Both the position numbers and the translations under genes were made by a program. Shown piece by piece: positions 48,806 to 59,446 of a stretch of 64,000 nucleotides of DNA. How positions within the stretch are numbered: position 1 is the stretch's first letter; each line of letters starts with the position of its first letter. Source of the DNA: Proteromonas lacertae (Eukaryota > Sar > Bigyra > Opalinata > Proteromonadidae); the NCBI GenBank assembly GCA_002245135.1, contig NGBS01000587.1, positions 124,001 to 188,000 on the forward strand. Direction: 5' to 3'. The notes below the pieces were generated by a model, which saw nothing but the letters and a program-made list of their open reading frames with translations, was not told the DNA's origin and made no database searches.

Positions 48806-50452
48806 TTAGATATTTTTATCATCTATCAATTTTAACACTTTACCTACTCCTATCGTCACTCCTTCATTTCTCAATGAAAATCGACCTAATGCTTGTAAAC
48901 TACCAAATGTCTCAATTGGAAATGATTGACTTATTTGAATTATCACTTTTACCATTGTATTACTTTTCACATAAACAGGATGTTTAACTACACTACCTTT
49001 CTTATCTTTCGTTTCTAATAATCTCACTACAATACATTCTACTATCGCTGTGTGAATATGTAATACAGCTTCATAACCAGCACTAAATAACGTTGGGATA
49101 TCTAACACCATTAATAATGCTTCAAATTTTGTACAACAAGGACATAAATTGTTTCTAGGAGATATTACATATCCACGATGAACTACATCTTCACTTGCAC
49201 CTTTTACATGTAATTCGATATTATCACCTACTCTAGCTGATTTTACTGCTTTTTCATCTACTTCAATTAAACTCACTTCAACTGGAATTTTACCAGGATT
49301 TATCATTAATTTATCGCCTATTTGAATTGTTCCAGCTTCGAGTTTACCTACACAACATAAGCCACGATCAAAATATTTATCTAAAATTGGCATTCTTAAT
49401 GGAGCTTTTGCATCTCGACCTTCTATCTCAATCTTATCTAATAATTCGATTAAACTAGGACCTTTATACCAATCACATACCCCTGGCTTGAATCTATCGA
49501 TTATATTATCACCTTTCAATGCAGAAATTGGTAAGAATGTTAAAGAATCGGATTTATAGCCTAATTGTTTGAAATGTTCACTAAGTTTATTCACTATTGG
49601 ATCATATCGATCTTTACTATATTTCACTGTAGGTTCATCCATCTTATTGATTGCTAAGATTATATATCGAATTCCAAGAGTTTTAGCTAACATTGCATGT
49701 TCTCGAGTTTGACCGCCTTTCTCAAATCCTGCTTCAAATTCACCTTTACGAGCAGATATTACCATCACTGCTACATCAGCTTCTGATGCTCCACTTATCA
49801 TATTTGGAACATAACTTTTATGACCAGGAGCATCAAGGATTGTAAAACGACGGTTAGATGTCTCGAAATGAGCACGACCTACTTCTACTGTTTTACCACG
49901 TTCTCGCTCTTCTTCATTAGTATCCATTATAAACGCTAAAAACCAACTTTCTCTAGCTCGATCAACTGCTTCTCTCTCATATTTTTCAATTGTTCGTTTA
50001 TCAACTTGACCTGTCAAATATAAGATATTTCCACTCAATGTACTTTTACCAGCATCAACATGACCTACAAATACTACATTTATATGTTCTCGAGGATCGG
50101 CATCTACTAACTCTTCTTCTTTTACAGTTATTTCACCTTCTTCCATTTCTTCTTTCTTTATATCATCTGGAGTTTCTATTACTTCTACTACTGGTTCTTT
50201 ATCTTCATCTTTCACTCCTGGAAGATGAATCTCGGATGGTGATGGTATATCTTCAGATATTGGCTTTTCCTTATTATCTGTCTTTGGTACTGCTGGAGCT
50301 TCACTTGGTTTTGCTTCTGGTGGAGGTGGTGCTGGATTTGCAGCAGGTGTTGCTGGTGGTGGTTGAGAAGTAGCTGGAGGTGCAGCTGGTGCACTTTCTT
50401 CCTTCTTCATCCATGATGGAACCCACTCTTTGGCGTTAGGATTAAGAGACAT
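48806..50452 (-). CDS. Eukaryotic release factor 3 (eRF3) GTPase
   Basis: Single exon, 548 residues. The translation-factor GTPase domain shows G1 GHVDAGKST, the eRF3-specific switch EEERERGKTVEVGRAHFET, G3 DAPGH, G4 NKMD and G5-like SALKG. Domains 2 and 3 follow (MPILDKYFDRGLCCVGKLE; GRFSLRNEGVTIGVGKVLK). The N-terminal 110 residues are a proline/alanine- and acid-rich extension. At its very start, SLNPNAKEWVPSW matches the PAM2 motif through which eRF3 binds the MLLE domain of poly(A)-binding protein. eRF3 with eRF1 drives stop-codon-dependent peptide release in the cytosol and links termination to decay. The switch sequence favours eRF3 over HBS1 or EF-1 alpha. It is divergently placed from the fusion gene at 51004. 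Confidence 0.93.
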   Translation of the reverse strand: MSLNPNAKEWVPSWMKKEESAPAAPPATSQPPPATPAANPAPPPPEAKPSEAPAVPKTDNKEKPISEDIPSPSEIHLPGVKDEDKEPVVEVIETPDDIKKEEMEEGEITVKEEELVDADPREHINVVFVGHVDAGKSTLSGNILYLTGQVDKRTIEKYEREAVDRARESWFLAFIMDTNEEERERGKTVEVGRAHFETSNRRFTILDAPGHKSYVPNMISGASEADVAVMVISARKGEFEAGFEKGGQTREHAMLAKTLGIRYIILAINKMDEPTVKYSKDRYDPIVNKLSEHFKQLGYKSDSLTFLPISALKGDNIIDRFKPGVCDWYKGPSLIELLDKIEIEGRDAKAPLRMPILDKYFDRGLCCVGKLEAGTIQIGDKLMINPGKIPVEVSLIEVDEKAVKSARVGDNIELHVKGASEDVVHRGYVISPRNNLCPCCTKFEALLMVLDIPTLFSAGYEAVLHIHTAIVECIVVRLLETKDKKGSVVKHPVYVKSNTMVKVIIQISQSFPIETFGSLQALGRFSLRNEGVTIGVGKVLKLIDDKNI

Positions 50453-51003
50453 TGAAATGTTAAATGAACTTGGCTTGAGTTAAAAACAGGCTTGACTTGA
50501 TGTTGTAATGTATTTCTTTTTCAAAAATAAGACTAGTAGATGAAATTTTTATGATAATTACATCGTAAATAAACTATTTGAGCTTTATTCTTTTAATATA
50601 AATGTTGTACACAACTTTTTAAGTTGATTTAATTCTTACACTTGAGATATGACATTTAATAGAGTATTATGTTGAAATTAGAAATGATGTAAAATCATGT
50701 TGTTGGATTAGAACAACAAACGTCGTAATTAATTATTCTAAAAGCTTTCTGAAAAAAACAACAATTATTCACAACAAATAATCCAAATATAACATATTTT
50801 CTTAATATTTTCTAGTCTCACAAGATGATGTGTAATTCAATCTGAATTAGTAAATATATTCTACTTTATAACCTTCCAAATGGAAGTTAGCAAGTGTTAC
50901 TATCTATAAACCTGTCATTTGATTAATTATAGGGTAAAGAATCCCATCAACATCAAACATAAAAAATCTAGAATTTTTTAAAATTTTTCAGTGAATTTTT
51001 TAA
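50453..51003. other. Divergent intergenic region
   Basis: Spacer between eRF3 (minus) and the calpain-kinesin gene (plus), presumably holding both promoters. Apart from the 13-mer near 50467 I see only AT-rich sequence and a T-rich tract (about 50970-51000) before the downstream ATG. Confidence 0.5.
50467..50479 (+). promoter_or_regulatory. 13-nt motif shared with SMG7-like upstream region
   Basis: AACTTGGCTTGAG is 14 bases upstream of the eRF3 ATG, in reverse orientation relative to that gene. The same 13-mer precedes the SMG7/EST1-like ATG (33445-33457) in forward orientation. Confidence 0.35.
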
Positions 51004-51926
51004 ATGAATTGGAATATATTCACTGAACCATTTCCGGAGGAGTCTACTGATCTGCCTGATACAATAAGCAAATTAGAAGGTCAGGTAAACAAAGCTGTAT
51101 AGATATTCGTTTATATCGTATATATAGGTTGATAAAATAGTTAAATATTGTGATAAAAACAAATGCAAATATACTGATGAAAGTTTTGGAGCAAGTAAAG
51201 ATGATACAACAGGAATGAAGTCTATCTTCAAAGATGGGATAGTATAAATGTTTATATAATATACTAGGTGCGTGATTTACCAGACTATGCAGGAATAACC
51301 AACATAGAATGGGTTAGACCACATTATGAGAGTGAAGGTGGTGAAAACATAGATGCTGACAAATATTTTTCAATTAACTGCACTTTATTTCACGATATAT
51401 TTGAATTGAGCCGAGGAAATCAAGGTATTTTGGGAGATGGTTGGTTAATCAACAGTTTATGTTTATTAGAGTCAAGATCTGATAATATTGAGAAGATATT
51501 CTATTTACCAGAGGATATGATAGATAAATGTGAAAAATATGGCTTTTGGATATGTAGATTCTACAATGTATAATTAATTTTGTTATTTTCCATAGAATAA
51601 TTCAATAGTATATATTATCATTGATGATTATTTCCCAATAAACTCAGTAAGCCATACGCCACTCTTCGCATCGTGTAATAAACCAACAGAAATATGGATT
51701 CCAGTTATAGAAAAAGCATTAGCTAAAGTTATGGGAAGTTATTATTCATTGATTGGCCATTCCATAGAAGACGGTTTAAAATTATTGACGAGTAATCCAT
51801 GTTGTACAGTTTGTTGGAAATCCCAATATAATAATAAGACAATTGATGATAATGTTGATAATGTGTTTAACTGTATTGATAGATCACTTGGTAATGTTGT
51901 TTTAATATCAGCACAAATAAAGCCAC

Positions 51927-51966
<40 letters not shown>

Positions 51967-54900
51967 TGTATAGTTGATGATGTTATTCAGATTGATCGAA
52001 ATGGTTTAGAGCTTTATTATACTTACGAAATCATTGATATTGCTAAAGTCACAATCAATCGAGAAGATGTACAATTGATATTATTATTTGACTTATGGAG
52101 AAACACTGAATATAATGGACCATATAATATCAATACTCAGGAGTTTGCTGATAATCAAGAAGTTATACAAAATGCATTTGAAGAAGTAGATTGTATATTT
52201 TTTATTAATATATATATATATTTAGTAATAAACACTGATAATCTTATCTTAATGACAATGACAGATTTCTACAGATATTTCACTCATATCACATTATTAT
52301 ACAATACCAATGAATTGAATGGTTGTTATAATACAGTGAAATACACTCCAAGAACATGTGGTGGATCGATGTACAATTATACATATTATAAGAATAAGAG
52401 ATTTCAATTGTGTATTACAGAACCAACAAATACTATTATTGAATGTATCTATATATTATATATTATATATATATAGATAACTATCCATCAAATAATAATG
52501 ATGATTTAATTGGTTTACAAATCGTCACATTAGGTCATAATTTCAATAAAAGAACATCAATTATTCCAAATACAATACCTTCAACAGATCTAGTACAACC
52601 ATATTATACAAATCAAAATACAATCTGTATTCAAACGGAATTAGATCCTGGTGTTTATATCATCATACCAAACAAACTGAATAGAAAAAGAAAAGGTGAA
52701 TTAGAAGATGAGTATTATCTAAGTATTTATGGTAATGGTATAAGTGTCAGTGAAGATGATTCAAACAATAATAATAACAAATTAGATGGTTATGATGATG
52801 TAGAAACAGTACAACAAACATTTGAGAAGTTAGTAGAAGAAGAAAACTCCCAGTTCCTTAGTCCAGAAGAAGCAATTGTGAAATTAGAAGAATTAAAGAA
52901 TGACATGCCATCCAATAGAATTAGAAACTGTAAAGAATTTCCTTATTAACTGTGGAGTAGTGGCAATAACAACAGAAATAGAAGAATTATTAATAAAACT
53001 ATCTAATAAAGACAATCATTATTACTATAATGATCTATATTGCTTATATAACTATATATTATTGAAACAAATGTCTAATTTGGTTCTTTCTAATAGTAAG
53101 ATAGTTGATGATATAATATATAAGAAATATAACTGTAAAGGTAAGATAATGATTGATTTAGTCAAACAGAAAGATATTGAATCAGCAATAATGAATAGTA
53201 GTTACAGTATGAATGTTGAAGATACAGAAAATATTCCAATATATTTTGATAAGATAAAAGATGTATAGTTATTTATTTATTTATTTATATTATATAGATG
53301 GATGAAATATTTAGTAATAATCACTATAAAAATGATTTATTAATTTCACAAATAAAGTTTAGATATGCAGGTTATATAAAAGCAACTAATGTATTTATAT
53401 TTATATCGTTACATCTATTTATATAGAGGAATATTGATCCATCTATCTCCTTATTTACACTCAATATTAAGCAGTTTTCAAATATACTAAACTATTATTA
53501 TAATAAAGAATCATCTACTACTTCAGAGTTAGATATTACAATAAAGAAGATTAAAGATGATATGAACAAATTAGGTATATACATTACAACCATTGAAATA
53601 TTATTATTCTTAAATGAATTAAGATCAAAGAATTGTTGCACTATTAATGACTTTATCAATGAAGATATAGATAGCCAATCATCATTCAGTAAATATTATT
53701 CATGTTTTCTCTATCGACAATTGAAACATAATAAAGTCGAGCCAAACAGTGGAGGTGGTGGTTATTATTGTTCTGTTTGTTTTGCTCCACTGAAGAATAA
53801 CAATAGTAAATGCACCAATGATAGTAAATGTGATAATTTACTATGTAATGACTGTATTTGTGGCTTGCCAGAACCAAGCTGTGAAGATTGTTATTATAAT
53901 ACTTATAAGAATAGAGTTGATTTAAATTTTGTAAATGAACAATTATTACCTGTTTATGATTGTTTTAATGATACATTAGTAAAGAAATATTCAATTAAAC
54001 AGAAATATAGTAAGTTTATTATTGGTTCAATAGTTGAAAATGTAAATATTTTTATATTTCTATTGCTTATATTATATATAGTATTTTGAAGAATCTTGGA
54101 CTATTATCACCTCTAGAAATACAGATGAAAATATTGAATTAATAGAAGAACAATCAAATACATTGAAATTATACCAACAAATAAAGACATTCCCCAATAC
54201 AATATTGCAAATGAAATATAATATAATAAATAGCAATAATGATGATTATTATAGAATAATATTTGATGAAATTGATATGGATCATAATGATATTATTAAT
54301 GATAATGATATATATAATTACTTGATGAAATATAACTGTAAGAATATCACTTTACAAGATGTGAGTTTAGTGATGAATTACTATACAGATAAGAATAATA
54401 TGAAAATCAATGATTTTTTATTATTGATAACTGACTCAAGATTAACAACCATCAATGATATTATATTAGAATTGATAGAAATGAGTGAATCAGATAGTAA
54501 AGAATCATATGAAATGATGAAGAAAAGAATGAGATTAAAAGCCAGTTTTAATGAATTTATTGAGAATAAGAATGGAATATTATCAAAGTATTTCAATATT
54601 TCAAATGTTATTGGTAATGCAATTCCATTTATATTTAACAATATTGATGATTTTATATTGTATATATATATATATATTATTGTTTATTAATATATAAATA
54701 GTTTCAAAGATAATTATGATGAATTGTTTTCCGCTATAAATGAAGATATTATGTCAATATTCGCTGATATTTCCACTGTTATTTCATCTATAGCACCTGA
54801 TAGTAATGATTATAATAGTGGTTATGATAAAGCTAATAGAAGAGTATAAGGAAATATTTCATATTGATATTGAGACTGTACCATTTATACGTATATTTAT

Positions 54901-57900
54901 ATATATATTGTTTATCTATATTATTCAATAGCTATAAACCTCTTTATTGTTTTAATAATCAAGTTATCCAACAGAAGTGATTATGATTCAATTATAAACC
55001 CATTCATTAACAATAACAAAACCTCAGACAAATTAAACTCATTATTCCTAAAGTATCGTTATGTGTTATCAACATTTGGTTTGAATGAGAATAATATCAG
55101 AGAAAATAACTTTCAATTATTACTCCGACCAAGTCAAGCTTTTCCAGTAGAGAAACGAATCTATTTTGAATTAAATAGAATATACCATAAACTGAATAGC
55201 AATATTAATGAGAATTATTTAATCACTATTCACTATACACCTGATGTATTACAACAAGTATTCTACTTACAAATTAAAGATATTTATACATCTCAAATCT
55301 TTAAATACAATATCAATCAAAACACTGAAGAAACATACGGTCTTATTAGAATATATAAGAATTATGACTATTGTATTAATAGCAAATGTGAACCAAAGGT
55401 AGATAAGATATTGAATGAATTAATAGAGTATAAATATATATATATTTATATTTATATTATAAATTAGTGCTTATATCTTAATAACTGATGAACATAATAA
55501 CACCATATTAGAAAGTAAAGAAATGACTATATTCTATAGATCCTTCTATTTATCATTCCTACCTTATGTTAATAACATGATGATTAACATTGATGATAAT
55601 ACAATCTATATGGAAATATCACCTAAGAAAGAACAGTCATCAGTTGATTATTTCAAAGAGATAATTCATGGTAAGAATCTATCATCCGTCATATCAATTA
55701 AGCATCCATCTAAATATTCAATGGAAGTGATCAATAATAGTAAAAATGGAATGAAAGAGACTGTGAAGTTTATTGATATTATTGACATAATCAGTAGTGA
55801 TCCATTATTGTATATATATATATTATTATTATTATTATTATTATTATTTTATTAGGAAATATGAATTATCAATCCAATATCCATGTTGTGATAATAATGA
55901 TTCAGAAATCGTTACATTATGTAGTAATAAAAAAGACATTGATTTAAAAGCAGAATTGATGTTCAGTTATCCATCCTTTTATGAAATCTATTATAATGAA
56001 TTAAGAGTGATCTCACAAAAGACTTATCTATTTCTATTAACCAATAATCCTTCCATTGATGATGGACATGAATTATATTGTTATTCACCAGAAATTGCTA
56101 CATTTATGAGATTTAAAAGTACAATTTTATCACTACCAGACTTTCCAGATCCTGAGGAGAAATTTACAGATTTTTATGACTTATGGGATTCTTATTTAAA
56201 TCAATTGGTAATAGAAAAACCATACATCGCATCAATACATATTAATATATTTACCCAAAACTCAGTATTAGTTGGTAATAGTAAGATTGATATTGATACA
56301 GTAGTGAATAATTGTATTATTAAACAAGAAGAATGGAATGATATTATATCTGGTGATAGTGTGAATGGTGAAATATGTGTAAATGTGATGTATCATGAAA
56401 TCAATGATGAAGATGATGAAGAAGAAGAGGAAAATAACAATAAACAATTATCTCCATTGAATAAGATGAATATTGAAGATGATGATTATGTTACTGATGA
56501 TATACAAGAAGTGAGAGAAGATAGTGATAATAATGAAGAAGAAAATGAAGAAAGAAATGAAGTAGAGGAGGAAAAAGAAGAGAATAAACCAGTAGTAGAA
56601 GAAGAAGAAAAAGTTGAGGAAGAAGAACAACAAGACAATGATGAAGTTGAAATGAATAACAATAGTAATATAGAAGAGAATATTAAAGAAGAAATGACAC
56701 AATCACAAAAGAAAGAAGAAGAAGAAGAAGAACGTAAACACCATCATCATCATAGACATCATCATAGTAAACACCATCATCAGCAACAACAACAACAACA
56801 ACTAGAAGAAGAAGAAAATGATAGTGATAATGATAATGAAGATGAAAATAACAATACTGTTAATGCAATAATACAACAACCAAGTGTATCTTATGATGAA
56901 CTAATCAATGAATTTAAGAAACTACAAACTAAAGTGGATAAAGTAGTAACAGCACAATCAAAGAAAGAAATGAATGTCTATTATCACAACTTGGTAGAAA
57001 AAATCAACTCATCGTTCAAAACAATCACAGGTACAACTCCTTTAATCGTTCCATCCATTACAGAAATGAAAATAAACAATTCAGAAGCAGCAATGGATGA
57101 TTTAAGAATGGAATTAAAAAGAGAACATATTCGTAATGCTGAATTATTGTCTAAAGTTCAAGATGTAAAGGGAGATATCTTAGTATATATCAGAGTAAGA
57201 CCAGAAGAAACAAAACCAGGAGAATCAAAGATGGTAGAAATATTAGATCAAAATTCAATTGGTATAAAAGATATTTATACTGAACAATTAAAGGCATTTT
57301 CATTTGATCGATGTTTTACAGAGAAATCCTCACAATTAGATGTATTTAATGAATTTGAGCATTTAGCTATCTCTGTATTAAGTGGTTATAATGTCAGTTT
57401 ATTGGCTTATGGTCAAACAGGTTCGGGTAAGACTTTTACAATGATTGGTGATGAGAATAATAAAGGATTGTACTATACATTAAGTAATAAGATATTTGAT
57501 GTAATTGACACTTATCCTGAAGGTATTAATGTGAATATTGAATTGTCAATGTATGAAATATATAATGATGAATTGAGAGATTTGTTGGTTGAAAGACAGA
57601 AGACTAAATTGACAATTATTTCTAAACCATCAGGTACTTATATCCAAGGATTACAGAAGTTCAAAATAGAATCAGTTGGTGATATTATTGAGTATTTACA
57701 TAAAGGTGAAAAAACAAGAGCAACAGCATCAACAGATATAAATGAACATAGTTCACGTAGTCATTGTATTATGACATTATACATAACACAAACTGATTCA
57801 TCTGGTAAATACATTACAGGTAAATTAAATATAGTTGATTTAGCTGGTAGTGAAAAAGTGAAAAAATCAAAGGCAGTAGGTGAAAGATTAGTTGAAGCTC

Positions 57901-59147
57901 AGAATATCAATAAATCACTAAGTGCCTTAGGTGATGTGATTGCTGCATTAGATAATAAAACAAACAAGAAGAATAATGGAAGTAATAATAATCCACATAT
58001 ACCCTACAGAAACAGCAAATTAACTTATGCATTGAAAGATTCATTATCTGCTCATTCAAAGACAATAATGATATTCACAATACGTCCAAATGAAGGATTT
58101 GTTGATGAAACGTTAAGTACTTTGTATTTTGCTCAAAGAGTGAGATGTGTGAATTTAGGAGAAGCTAAAAAGATAGTTGAATATAAGAACAGAGATGATG
58201 AAGTGATTCATTTAACTAATAAATACAATTCATTGATTAAAGAGAGAGAAAAGTTGTTGAAATATATAGATAATGTGAAAGATATTGAACAAGATCATCT
58301 GAGAGAAAAAGACTTAATAATTGCACAGTTAAATAAGAAAATTAATAATTTGATATTAGAACAGAGTGTTTATGATGATGATGTAAGTGATAAAGTAAAA
58401 GCATCAGTAGAACAAGTGGAAAAGTATAAAATGAAGAATAAAGAATTATCCACCAAATTAGATGAAGTTTCTAGAAAGTATTATGAGTTAAATATTAGAT
58501 ATAAAAATCTACAAGGAGAGAGTAATGGTAGTAGTGGTTATTCTTCACTTCAAAGGCCATCAACTCTAATGCAATCAGCAAGTAAATTAGAAATGCCAGA
58601 GGATGATATACCAGTTCAACAAAATGAACAATTAAAGATGAAATATTCATTCTCATCGACTTTGCCTAATTCATTTACTGCTTCTAAATTACAGTTACCA
58701 ATTGTTGGAAATGAAGATGAGGATGAAAATGATGAGAATGGCGAGTATGATGAACAATTACCTCCACCACCTTCAACATCGCATAAACCAAAGAAATTAT
58801 CTCAATCATTTAGAAAGACATGGAGTAATCAATCTGATTTTGAGAGTTCACCTACTTATTCTACTAAATCAGGCAAAAAAGCCAAAAAGTCTACTAAAGC
58901 TACAGGTGACACTTCTAATAAAGAACTGGTTCAACCAAAGAGAATAAAGAAGAAGGTACACAAGCTACCCCCTCCTAAACCACTTACTTCAACAATTTCT
59001 TCTCAGAATAAACCTATGAGTGCAGCTGAAATTCGTAAACAGTATGATAGTGCAATAAGATCAAAATTGAAGAAGACTACAAAGCCAAAGAAGAAAACAC
59101 TCAAATCAAGTGAAAAAATCGTCTTTGCAGATCTAGACGAGATTTAA
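51004..59147 (+). CDS. Pseudo-calpain / EF-hand / kinesin fusion protein
   Basis: Sixteen exons keep one frame and give about 2,530 residues: 51004-51084, 51128-51241, 51268-51567, 51596-51929, 51974-52192, 52226-52444, 52477-52929, 52958-53262, 53298-53390, 53427-54041, 54082-54659, 54702-54802, 54840-54890, 54932-55427, 55468-55809, 55856-59147. Residues about 66-330 match the calpain protease core (QGILGDGWLINSL; IIDDYFPINS, then EIWIPVIEKALAKVMGSY), with Gly123, Tyr292 and Asp316 at the catalytic positions. A calpain domain-III-like region follows (TCGGSMYNYT; LDPGVYIIIPN). Next are a Cys-rich patch (YYCSVCFAPL, CDNLLCNDCICG), an EF-hand loop (DMDHNDIINDND) and a C2-like segment. Glu- and His/Gln-rich linkers lead to a kinesin motor at about 1870-2215: VYIRVRPEE, GQTGSGKTFTM, NEHSSRSHCIM, VDLAGSEK. 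The pre-motor K.QDVKGDI.VYIRVRP resembles kinesin-14. A basic tail follows. No noncoding gap exceeds 46 bp. The junction at 52930-52957 is the least certain. Confidence 0.78.
51931..51961. repeat. (TA)n microsatellite inside an intron
   Basis: About 15 TA units in the 44-bp intron 51930-51973 of the fusion gene. Confidence 0.92.
52930..52957 (+). other. Uncertain 28-bp intron or frame offset in fusion gene
   Basis: The frame changes by one base here. GTAAAG...GTGGAG fits as a phase-1 28-bp intron, but its acceptor is atypical (others end TAG). The sequence it removes, read in the downstream frame, includes NFLINCGVVAITTEI, which resembles a later repeat (MNKLGIYITTIEI). A one-base offset at about 52915-52918 or a 58-bp intron are alternatives. 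Confidence 0.4.
55811..55850. repeat. (TA)n/(TTA)n microsatellite in last intron of fusion gene
   Basis: TA and TTA units fill the 46-bp intron 55810-55855, just upstream of the exon carrying the kinesin motor. Confidence 0.9.
56404..56860 (+). other. Low-complexity Glu/His/Gln linker region in fusion protein
   Basis: Encodes long acidic runs (EEEE, EENEERNEVEEEKEE), then alternating His/Arg (HHHHRHHHSKHHH) and a poly-Q tract of seven residues. Probably a disordered linker between the C2-like segment and the kinesin motor; GAA/CAT/CAA triplet repeats underlie it. Confidence 0.8.
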
Positions 59148-59446
59148 ATGCTGAATCTTATTATTATAATCAATCATTATTTTTATGTATTGTTTGTTTT
59201 ATAGATGTAGGAAGATAAATGAGTTTCCAATATCCAGAAGCAATTGCATATTCATAATGCTGCATGAATATAATAGAAGACTTTTTGGTCTTTGATACAA
59301 TTTTAACCTCCAAAACATAATTAAATTAAATGAAAACTGATCGAAAAAAAGCACCAAATGACGAAATAAAAATCTGAAATTATTCGATATAATTTTTAGT
59401 TAAATCTGACTTTCAAATCATTTTCCAGACTTGACAACCTTTGCTT

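Noticed and set aside
48607-48987. Plus-strand 126-codon ORF at 48607
   Set aside because: It overlaps the eRF3 3' end and the kinase-LRR 5' region in antisense and shows only low-complexity Ile/Lys/Tyr sequence.
54796-54850. Apparent +1 frameshift at AATAGAA in the fusion gene
   Set aside because: A normal 37-bp phase-1 intron (54803-54839, GTAATG...AATAG) restores the frame with fitting length and splice sites.
56448-56702. Phe/Ile-rich minus-strand ORF
   Set aside because: Antisense shadow of the Glu-rich linker of the fusion gene.
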